Assembly (NCBI GenBank): GCA_006384855.1
Contig: VCJN01003151.1
Location: 1 to 64,000, forward strand
Direction of reading: 5' to 3'
Source of the DNA: Tetraselmis striata
Taxonomy: Eukaryota; Chlorophyta; Chlorodendrophyceae; Chlorodendrales; Chlorodendraceae
Length of the DNA stretch: 64,000 bases
A program made the position numbers and the translations under genes. Below are positions 23,758-33,500 of the stretch, piece by piece. Each line of letters begins with the position of its first letter. Position 1 is the first letter of the stretch. Under the pieces are notes generated by a model, which was not told the origin of the DNA, did not search any database, and worked only from the letters and a program-made list of their open reading frames with translations.

Positions 23758-23790
23758 CCTGATTTCCTTTTACAGCTAGCTCATGAACCG
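23758..23790 (-). repeat. Dispersed repeat family R115, copy c, right half
   Basis: CCTGATTTCCTTTTACAGCT and the following GAGCTAGC-type end continue the repeat interrupted at 20,538. Confidence 0.7.
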
Positions 23791-23801
23791 GTAAGAGGCA
23801 T

Positions 23802-24830
23802 TTCATACGGACATCGCGTCATCAGATAATCCTGTCATCGGATAAATACTCGCACCGGAGCGTGCCACGTCGTAAGTGATGACATGCCCCGCGCCGCTAT
23901 CTGATGACAGACCCGCGTGTATACTGTACACGGGGGCATTTCCAAATGGAAATGCCCCCGTGTACAGTGCACACGCGTCATCAGATAGCAGCCTCGGCCA
24001 GCCCATTTTCAAAACATTTTCGCCCAGTCTACCTACCTGCCCGGCACCCGCCGACGCCATGGCAAACTCCACCGAGCAGTCTCCGCAACGGACACCCAGG
24101 CGGGGCGTACCCACATGGGAGACCCCCCCTCCCCGCACTATGGGGGGTCCTGTTTCCCCTGGGTTCACGGTTTCGCCGCGGGAGTTACGCGCGAAGGCCC
24201 GTGCACTGGCGGGGCGCAGGGGCTGCAGCCCTGGCGCCTCGCCCGCCGCCACCGCGCTGCGCCCGTCTCACCCGCCCGCGCGTGGTCATCCCTCGACTAC
24301 CGGCGCGGTGCCTGATCCCTGTCGCGCTTCTCGTTGCCTGCACGGTTAGGATGGCGTGCGCCCGCGTTGCCTTGGGGCGTGGCCCCGTGGTCGTCCTCAT
24401 CGGCGTACGCTTCGTCTGTATGCGGTCTGTCCATGTCTATGTCTAGTGCGGCCCCGGCAACGGCCAGCATCCGAGGGAACGCGCTGCCCTCCGACTGCGC
24501 GTTGCCGTAGGTAAGTGCAAGCCCACCAACTTCGTCTACGGCAAAGCTGGGACGCTCCATGACTGTCCAGTGTGGATGGGCGGAAGGGACTGGGCGAGAG
24601 ACACGAGGGAAAAGATGGTGTTTGCGGGCCCGATGGCGGCGGCGGAACTAGAACCGCCGGCCGATTTCTTGCGATATCTGATGACAGACCAACGAATCTT
24701 GGCGTTTGTCCGTATGAATCACATCTCTTGTCATGCGTTAGCGTTGTCGACGTGGCAGCCCGCGGTGCGCGAACGGTAGATGGTGACAAGGATTATCTGA
24801 TGACGCGATGTCCGTATGATATGCCTCTTA
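23802..24830. mobile_element. Non-autonomous TIR element, about 1.03 kb
   Basis: The ends are inverted repeats of at least 43 bp, read TAAGAGGCATTTCATACGG at the left and the complement of TCCGTATGATATGCCTCTTA at the right, continuing through CATCGCGTCATCAGATAATC. With TA counted as target duplication the element starts AGAGGCAT, which would fit a TA-targeting superfamily. The interior has GC-rich open frames on both strands, none like a transposase. A nested hairpin lies near the left end. It sits 12 bp right of the interrupted R115 copy. Confidence 0.7.
23896..23989. repeat. Near-perfect hairpin, arms of about 42-48 nt
   Basis: The left arm 23,896-23,943 and right arm 23,948-23,989 are complementary, with a perfect 20-bp inner stem around GTACACGGGGGCATTTCC and a loop AAAT. 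Only a 5-nt insertion and a few mismatches lie in the outer stem. It may be a separate miniature element nested in the TIR element. Confidence 0.85.
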
Positions 24831-25577
24831 GAGGTATATTATGTACAGGTATACAGCGACTGGTCGCTCGAGCAGGACGCCGCTGCAGCGCGCAGCAGCA
24901 GCACTAGTACTGCCGGTCCTCCCAATTTAAAATATTTATGGGGAGGCACTAGTGCCTCTAGCATGGCGGCCGATATGGGATATATAGTCGCTACTCATCA
25001 GGTCATTCCGGACTACACGTAGCTGAGCAGCTTTACGTCGTCATCACAGGCGAACCAAGCTGTTGCGAATACACTGAACGGCAACGCACTCCGCGACCAG
25101 CAGTGTTGCGGACGAACATCTGACCAGCACAGGACAGCCTCACATCCAGTACACATCGGACGAGTAGCGAACGGAACCTCTCTTTCGCCGAGTACGGTCG
25201 ACTCCACCCATCACGGGCGGCGTCGTGCGAAAGAGGGCGCGCGTCGCCAACAAGCGGCCGGCGCGAGGTATCTCAGCAGGAGGGCGGAGGGGTTGCCGCA
25301 GACCGTCAGTCACGTCCCTGCGGCAGTCTAAGGGGTAAGTAGGCGAGAAGGGGGTGTGTCCTGGTCTGACTGTCGGTGCAAAGTGGCATCTGCAGGGAGC
25401 TTGCAGGCCCGGCAGCACAGCGCAGACCGCCATCAAAGAGGCTCTGCCCGGGGGCGTGCTCATGGGGTCCCAATGCAGCCAACAGGCCGTCGCTGCGCAA
25501 GATGAGCGCCGGAATGACCTGCCGACTGCTGCTTTGCCCTCCCAGGCTTGCATCCCTGCTCCACGGGCGCCGCTGCG
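24831..25577. other. Intergenic
   Basis: Holds a short palindromic stretch near 24,900-24,965 (CACTAGTGCC with flanking arms). Otherwise nothing recognised. The promoter of the plus-strand membrane protein should be at its right end. Confidence 0.5.
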
Positions 25578-26237
25578 ATGTCCGTTAGCCTCACGGAGCG
25601 GAGGTCATCGGAACGCCGGGGGCATACGCCGTCAGTGGATGGGCAGAGCGCCGGCACGGTGGATACCCACATCGCGCAGGCGACGCAGCCCGCTAAGGCG
25701 GATATAGGCAGCCAGCTTGGCGGCGGCACGCTGGCCACCTCGGTGCTCATCAGCTACCTCGTGGTGAGCCCCGCCGCGGTGGCCATGTGGCGCGGGTGGT
25801 GGTACCTCGCCGACCTGTACCTTCTGCCGGGCCATGCCGTTGCCAGCTACACTGCCAGCCTGGGCATCAGCCTGGCCTGGGCGCTGCTGTACCTGCTCGC
25901 GCGCGGCGCCGGCCTGCTGCGCCGGGCGGAGCATCGGTGCAGCTTGGCGTGGGTCGCGGGCGTCGCGGAGCGCGGCTTCACGCTCCTGAGCGCGCTGGCG
26001 GGCGTGTGGTTCTGGCGCGGCGTGTGGGGGCTGCTGGACGTGTACAGCAGGTCGGAGCAGTCGACATGGCTGTGCGCGCTGGCGGCGCCGGCGGTGCTGC
26101 TGGCCACCAACAGCCTGCGCACCGCCTGGTTTGCGCCCATGAGCTTTGTGCGCGACGGCGGCCCTGGCGCGTGGGATCTTCTGGGGGACGCGGCGCAATC
26201 CTTGCCACTAATCTGCTGCGGCTCCTGCAGCCGATGA
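25578..26237 (+). CDS. Small multipass membrane protein, Fuseless-like
   Basis: About 219 residues from the ATG at 25,578 (an in-frame ATG at 25,548 is the alternative) to TGA. A polar N-terminus of about 50 residues precedes at least four hydrophobic segments (V-L-I-S-Y-L-V-V-S; L-G-I-S-L-A-W-A-L-L-Y-L-L; F-T-L-L-S-A-L-A-G-V; L-C-A-L-A-A-P-A-V-L-L). Two matching motifs, M-W-R-G-W-W-Y-L-A-D-L-Y and F-W-R-G-V-W-G-L-L-D-V-Y, show an internal duplication. From memory, the W-R-G-x-W-x-L-x-D signature resembles the Fuseless membrane family, whose biochemical role is poorly known. The length is shorter than animal members, and the C-terminus may continue through an intron I could not place. A TGTAA, the algal polyadenylation word, occurs near 26,598. 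Confidence 0.6.
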   Translation: MSVSLTERRSSERRGHTPSVDGQSAGTVDTHIAQATQPAKADIGSQLGGGTLATSVLISYLVVSPAAVAMWRGWWYLADLYLLPGHAVASYTASLGISLAWALLYLLARGAGLLRRAEHRCSLAWVAGVAERGFTLLSALAGVWFWRGVWGLLDVYSRSEQSTWLCALAAPAVLLATNSLRTAWFAPMSFVRDGGPGAWDLLGDAAQSLPLICCGSCSR

Positions 26238-27562
26238 GGCTCTGTCTCGCTGCATGCCACGTCGCACCAGGCGCCCGCCAGCTCAACCTCCTAAACTCAG
26301 CCAACCAGCGCCCGCACCAGCATGCTGATGCGGTGCCGCCGCCTCGCCTCCACTGCTACATGCCACGCCGTTTTCCCGCACCTGTGTGCAGCGAAGCATC
26401 TGCAGGCGAAGAAGCCCTCACTGGCCAATGGATGGCCCAATCAAGCTAGTGCGGGACTAAATAGGAGCGGCGGCTCGGCGATGCGGGCCCCGGGGGGGGG
26501 GGACTTGCGGGGCGCAATAAATGTACTCGAGCGTAGCAAGCTTTATACTTTATACCCGATTTGGATAAGGTGGTGCCCTCAAACCACTTGCAGCTACATG
26601 TAAGGCGCCCCTCTCTACCTCCCTGCCTCCCTCCACTCCATTTCAGGCAAGGCGAGGTCAATTGCAGGCAGCAAGCTGGACCCAAGAGCGGTGGCCAGGG
26701 CGCACGACCCATGTCCTGATGCGGGATCCTGGCTAAGCGCCCAGAACTCCGATTGTACATGGCAGCCAGATGCATTAACAAAGTCCATTCTTAGATGTGC
26801 ACAGGCCTCACGCGCATGTGCCATTCCATTGTGTGCCACCCATCTACGTACTCCGCTGGAGTGATGCCGCGGTAAGCCCAGCTCCCTGACCCGTGCGCAG
26901 CTAGCAAGGCGATGCAGCGCTGCATGACGAGGGCATCCTTATCACGGTGCCCCCAATGCTTCCAGCCGCCGCCCAGAATCTGCTCTGTGGACTGCTCGAG
27001 ATTACAGTATACACATGCAAATGAAAGAAGTTGGTCGGCATCCAGTATTAATGCGAAAGTTGCTGTACATGAGCACCGGCCTGCCATGTCTGTGATGAAG
27101 CGGCACTGAAGAGCAGAGCAATGCCGCTTGAGGGAGAGCACTCATCATAAGGAGAGGTCCTCGCCGGCACGGCGAGGGCTCTTGTCGGTTGCACAGACGG
27201 TGTGGTAAAAGAGGCGTTACAAAAAAACCGAGCATCCGCGCAGAGCGATGGTGAGCTGCTGCGCTGACCGCCTGGCCAGGACAGGCCAGGGCGGCACAAC
27301 TTTCGCCTCATCTAGGAATCGCCGAATATGCGTGGCACAGCGAGGCACGGGGTCAGGCTGAGTAGTACGGCCTATTCTGTCAGCCTCTCGACGTGCGTCT
27401 CGTGTACCGTCACCCCTACTAAATGGGACCGGCGCTTATTGTAGCTGGCTGGAGCCCCTGGGTCGGCTCATCTAATACTGTCTGGAATCCGGCTGCGGCG
27501 CAGTCGACTCGGCAAGCGAGTGCAGACGTCCACCTCTCGGGAGTGCTTGCAGGTCGTCCGCC
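26238..27562. other. Intergenic
   Basis: Probable 3' UTR of the membrane-protein gene at the left and of the giant minus-strand gene at the right. A minus-strand open frame at 26,791-27,141 has a Trp-rich stretch (G-G-G-W-K-H-W-G-H-R-D) that could be an isolated exon, but nothing joins it. Confidence 0.45.
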
Positions 27563-30500
27563 TCAGTGCTGCATCCCGCCGGGCAACGACCGCCTCGGAC
27601 TGGGCGCCGCTTCGGCGGCCGCCGGCGATGCAGAGATCGACGCGCGGCGCCGCTGCTGCGCCAGCTCGCTGGCAACCGCGCGGGCGGCGGCCTGGTGGCG
27701 GCGGGCGCTGGGCGATGGCGATGGCGATGGCGAGGGCGAAACAGAGAGGCGCAGCCCTCCGAGCTCGCCCGCCTCCTCCAGCTCTGCGATCTTGGCCTTG
27801 ACCATGGCTCGGCCGGTGCTCGTGCGCTGCAGCCGCGCCAGCTGCAGCAGTTCAAACTGCCGCTCGCTGAGCTGGCCGCGTTGCCCCTCCAGCTCCACCA
27901 TGCCCGCCACCACTTCCGCTTCCGCCTCTTCGATCGCCGGCTCTGGCGTCGCTGTTGTCTCGGACGGGGCCGTCGGCCGCCACGTCGGGAGCCGCGCGCG
28001 GCGCAACTCGGCCTCGCGCGACTGCAGCCGCGATACCGACGCCTCGAGGCCGATCTTCTCCTCGGTAAGCGCCGCCACGCGGCCGTTGGCGGCGCCGAGA
28101 AGCCCGCGCGTCTTGTCGAGCCACGCCAGCGCATTGGACAGGTCCTTGCGGGCGTCGGAAGCCTCGGCGCTCGACGCCGCACGCGCCACCGAAAGCTCGT
28201 CAAGCTCCGCCGCTAGAGCCTCGGCCGCGGCGCCGTCGTCGACCTCCTCACCGCCCTCCGCTGCTAGGACCTCCAGCTGGGCCGTCATAGCCGCCAGCCG
28301 GCCCTCGCGATTTGCCAGCTCCGCCAGCCGGCCCCGCAACTCGGCCACCTCCGCTTCCAGCGCGCCACGCTCTACGTCCAGCATCGCCGCGCGAGCGCTG
28401 GCGGTGGCAAGCTGTCCCGTCGTACGCTCGAGCCCCGCCACGCGCGCCGTGAGCTGCGCCTCAACCTCGCCCAGCTCACCAGCTGTTCGCCGAGCCACGC
28501 CCTCCTCGTCGTCCCCTGCCGACGCAGCGGCTCCGCGCGGCGACCTCGGGCGTGCCGCCGCGGCACGCAGCGACTCCAGCTCGACGCGCATCGTTTCCAT
28601 CGCAGCCAGCGCTCCCGCCAACTCGCCCAGCTGCCCGCGCTGCCCCTCCAGCTCGTGTAGCGCCGCCTCCAGCGCGGCCTTCTCCGTCGTTAGCTCCGCC
28701 ATGCGCGCGTTGGCCCTGGATAACTGCGCCGCGGTGCGTTCCAGCCACGCCGTCGAGTTGGCCATCTCCGCTTGCAACTCCGCGAGTTCTGCCGCCTGCA
28801 CGTGCCATACAGCGAATACAAATTCCACGCACATTAATAGTCAATACAACATTATCAGCAGCCCCGTTCCGTCCCCCACGTCAACCCCCCCCCCCCCCCC
28901 CCCCCCCCGTGTCGATGGCACAACCGTCCAGCAACAGCATGCGTGTATTTTCGGCACCGGGCGGGGGGGGGGGGGGAGGGGGGGGGGGGGGGAAGTGGCG
29001 ATCGACAGGATAGTAAGGGAGCGCACCTGGGCGTCGCGCGTCGCTCGCAGCTCCTCCAATTCGGCCTGCAGCTCGCCCAGTTGGTCGCCACGCCCGTTGC
29101 CGGCCTCCACCAGTCGACGCAGCCCCGCGAGCTCCTCCTCCAGGTCGCCGATGCGGCCCTCCTTGGCCAGCACCTCCGCTTGCAGCGCCTGCAGCGCACC
29201 CGCCTGCGCCGACACGGCCGCGTCGGCGCCCGCCGCCGCGCCGTGGAGCTCGGACACAGCCTGCCGCTGCGCCGCCAGCGCCGCCTCCGCCTCCTTGGCG
29301 GCGTGCCGGTACTTCTTCGCCTGCTTGGACACGGTCGAAAGGCGCGCATGCAGCTCCGCGAGTTCCGCCTCCGCCGCCTGGTGCGCCTCCCGCAACTCGA
29401 CCAGCTCCGCCTCCGATCGCGCCCTCGGCAGCGCGCCCTGCGGTGACGACGGCACGCCCGTGGTCGAAGGCCGCATGCCCGACAGCATCACCTCCTGCAT
29501 CGCCATGAGTCCCGCCAGCGTCGCCTCCAGTTCCGACACGCGCGCCACCTGGGTGTCCAGCTTGCCCTCGGCGTCCTTTGCCGCCGAGCGGTAGCGCTTG
29601 GCCTGCTTGATCAGCTTGGACTCGCGCGCCTTGGCGGCTGCGCCGGAGGCCGCCAACTCCGCCTCGGCGCGCGCCGCCGCCGCTTGGTGCTCCTCCGTCA
29701 GCTCTTGCATACTATTCAGCGCCTCGCACGCAAGGTTGGCCTGTTCAGCGGAGACACAGAGGGGTGGGTGCACGTTAGTACCAGACCCTGGGACATGGGC
29801 AAGTCATGCATGCTACCCTATCTACTACACCGCACAGTAGCGCTACTGCCGCCGGCGAATGGCAGAGTGCCACCACCTTCTAGATTCGAATACACTTTTT
29901 TATTGCTTATTATGTGCCAAAACATATCGCTTTTTGCTCCAGTAATCGCATGAATAGCAAGAACAGCTGTTGCGAGACAAATTATCTGTCCCAACCGGAA
30001 CACTTTTCTACACATTGTTAAAAGAGAACTGCTGGTTAAGAAGAGCACTGTCTTGTCTGTCTTGCTGGTAAGACAAAACAAGTTTGAATGTGCCCCAGGC
30101 AGCCGACCAACTGGTGTCAGAAGGGGTGACTGAGATTTACCATCCGCTTCCAAGGTGGGGTCCTGGGTTTAGCCCAATAACAAGAATGCTATCGGTGCCA
30201 ACAGGGTAATCAGAACGCTGCGAATAAGGGCCTGCCGTACCTGCCAGAGGTCAGCTATCCAGAGACCGCACAATAACGGAACTAAATGATAATGGTGTTG
30301 TTAACATCAAATTGAGGCTTATGTTTTAGAACCCCATGAGAACCCTTTTCACCAGCCTGGAATTTGGCTTGCATGCAACATTTGCTATTGTTCTGCTAGA
30401 GTTGCGTCTACATTTGACATTTGGAAGGCACAGCAGGTTCTTATTCGAAGTGTTCTTGTATTTGCCTCGGCAACCGGGGTAATAATATATAAACGACATT

Positions 30501-33500
30501 GAATACCTCCGGTCCCCTTTGTTGCGCATTTTGAGCTGCAATTGACTAATGGTGTATGTCTACTGCGGTATTTCAGAACAGTCGACTACTTTTCAGTTTG
30601 TATCAATAAATTCGCGCCCATAGCATACCCTCATGTGGTGACGATGGTACACAGGGGGAGGCGCATGTGCGTCGAGGCGAGGGCGCACCTGTGCCACCAG
30701 CTGCGCGAGGTCAGCCTCCATCATGTGCTCCTTCTGCCGGCTGTTATTCAGCATGCCCAGCCGCTCCGCCAGGCTCTCCTGCAGCAGCGACACCTCGCTG
30801 GACATCTCTCGGATGAGGTCCCTGCTCGCGCGCACCTCCTCCTCCGCGCGCACCGCGCGCAGCTCCGCGGCGCGCAGCTCCGAGAGGAGCCCCTGCAGCT
30901 GCTCATGCGGCACGTCCAGCAGGCCTGCGCCCTCGCTGTACGCCGCCTTGTCCAAGAGGCGGTAGGGGTCGCGCTCGCCCGGCGACTTGGCGCGCACCAT
31001 CTCCTGCGGCGCTGCCTGAGGGGGCCAAGAAGGCAGCCAGTCAGCGTGCTGCCTGTGGCAGTTGCTTCTGCTGCATGTATGCTGTTGCAACGCCAAGGTG
31101 GATGGGATAAGGTATACATAATGTAGACGGCAGTGCTGCTTCGTTAGGGGTCGGTGCCGGGAGCAGTGGGCAACTCACCGCCGCGTCCATGGCAAGCTTG
31201 GACGGCTTTGCAGGGCGCTCCTCGGACGGTGGCTCCATGGCCGCCTCCGGCTCTGCCTTGAGGCTGGGCTTGGGCAGTGCCGCTGGGCGCCGCTGACGTG
31301 CGGTGTCCAGGTCCTCCGGGCTTTTCGGTGACCGTGGGGCCTTGGCTTCCGAGGCGGCAGCTGACGACAGCGGCGCCGCAGAGCCGTCGCTGCTTATGCT
31401 GTAGTGGCGCAGGGGTGGCGCAGAGCTGCCCCTGGTTGGGCCGGGCGGGGCCGTCGCCACGGGGCACGTCAGCTGGACGCGCGTCACGTTGAGCCGTGGC
31501 ATGTTGGCGGCCGAGCCGCTGTCGTCCAGCAGCAGGGGCGGCTCCATCGGGCCGTGCAGGTGAGCCAGGGAGGCGTCCGCCAGCCGCAGCGACATCGGCT
31601 CCCACGGATGCTCCAGCGCCAGCGGCTCGCCATAGCGGTCGCCCAGCAGGGCGCGCAGGTCGCCCGCCACTCGCCGACTCTCCTCCAGCAGCGCGGCAGT
31701 CGTTGCCGGCGGGGCGCCCAACGGGGTGCCCCCGCCCAGCGCGGCCGGCGGCAGCGCCATCTTCACCCGCGGCGTGCGCTTCGCAGCGCGCAGGCCCGCC
31801 TTGACCGCCTCAAACATGGTGTAGGCTGCGCCGGTGCCGGCCAGCAGCAGCAGCAACTCGGCGCCCCCAAGCGGCATGTGAAACCCATCTCCGCCAGCGC
31901 CAGCTCCTCCTCCGCCTCCTCCACCAGACCCGCCCCCGCCTCCTCCTCCGCCACCTCCACCGCCCGAGCCTCCGCTGCCACCGTTGTTGGCAGAGCCTCC
32001 AAAGCCGGCGCCAATGCGGTCAGCAGCAGCTTTTGACGCGGAGCCAAGAGCATCCCAGAAGCCGCCGACGTCCAGCCACCCAGGCAGGCCGCCAGCGCCG
32101 CTGCCTGAGAACAGGCCGGGTGCGGCCGCCGCCGCCGCCGCGGCAGCAGCTGTTGTCGGTCGTCCATCCCTCTCCTTCTCCGCCCCCTCTCCGACGGCGC
32201 CGCCCTGCTCCTCCAGCGCCGCGGCGCGCTGCGTGATGTCTGCCAGGCCGCTCATTAGGTCGCCTGTGAGCGCGGCGGAGCGTGCCTGCAGCGAGGCCAT
32301 ATCCGCCTGCAGCCCCGGCAGGCCGCCCCCGGGCGCCGTGCCAGCCTCAAGGTGGCCGAGCGAGGTCTCCAGGGCACACAGGCGCGCCTTAACGTCGTCA
32401 GCGAGCGACGCCACACGCGTGGCGAGAGCTTCCACGCTGGCACGAAGGCCACTGGTGGCTGTCCCCTCCATGCCCGCCAGATGCGCGGCGGTCGCCGCCA
32501 AGCTGGTGGCCACCTCGGACGACAGCGCGTCCGCCAGGCTGCCCAGCTGGTTGGCATCCGCAGCCATCTCCGGCGCCCGCGTGCGTGGCAGCGGGCCGGC
32601 CAGGGCGCTGCCCAGAGCGGTCAGCGCCGCGTCGTAGTCTGCGGACAGCACCTTGGCGAAGTTGAACAGCTCGTGCAAGTCGGTCTGCACGTCGGAGGGC
32701 CGCCGGTGCGGTGGCTGGCTGGGTGCCAGGCTGAGATGCGGCCCTGAGAGCGCGCCCGGCTCGCCCCACCGGCGCGCTAGCTCTGCCTTGGCGGCGGCTG
32801 CCGGCCCTGGGCCGCCCAGCTGGCGCCGGAGGGCCGCGGTCTCCTCCATCAGCGCCGCGACGGATGCCTGCAGCGCCACCACCTCGGCGCGCGAGGCGTC
32901 CAGCGCTTCCCGGGCGTCTGCCACCTCTGCCTCGGCGCGCGTCCGCGCGGCCACAGCCTCCGCGATGCCGGACGCCTGCTGAGCCGTCAAGCCACCCACA
33001 CGCTCCAGCCACAGCGCACCCTTCGCCTTCTGAGCCTCCACCTCCGCATGGAGCGCTGCCACGTCCGCCGCGGCGCGCGCCACCTCCCCAGCGGACGACC
33101 GCTTGGAGGCCTCCATGCGCGCAAGCTCCGCCGCCGCCGCCTCCAGGTGCTTCGCCGCCGTTCGGACGTTTGCGTCCGCCTGGGCCCTGGCTGCCTCCAG
33201 CTGGGCCTTGGCCTCCGCAGACTCCGCCGTCAAGGAGCTCACTCGCTGCAGCCAGAGGGCGCTCTTCCGCCGCTGCTCCGCTACCTCCGCCGTCAACGCC
33301 GCTACCTGCGTCTTGCGCAGTTCTGCCTCGCTGGCCGCCGCAGACTTGGCCGCCTCGCTGCGAGCCAGCTCCGCCTGCGCCGCGTCCAGGCGCTGCTGGG
33401 CACCCTCGATGGCGTTCTCCGCGGCGCGTTGGGCAGCCGCCGCTGCAGCCTTGGACGACGCGGATTCCGCCGTCAGCCCGCCGACACGCTCCAGCCACAG

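Noticed and set aside
26791..27141. Minus-strand open frame with a Trp-rich stretch
   Set aside because: Isolated, no start context and no neighbouring exon in a compatible phase; mentioned only in the spacer entry.
27423..29594. Plus-strand open frame of 723 codons, Ser/Ala rich
   Set aside because: It runs antisense to two coiled-coil exons and their intron, crosses the homopolymer tracts and has no protein-like motif.
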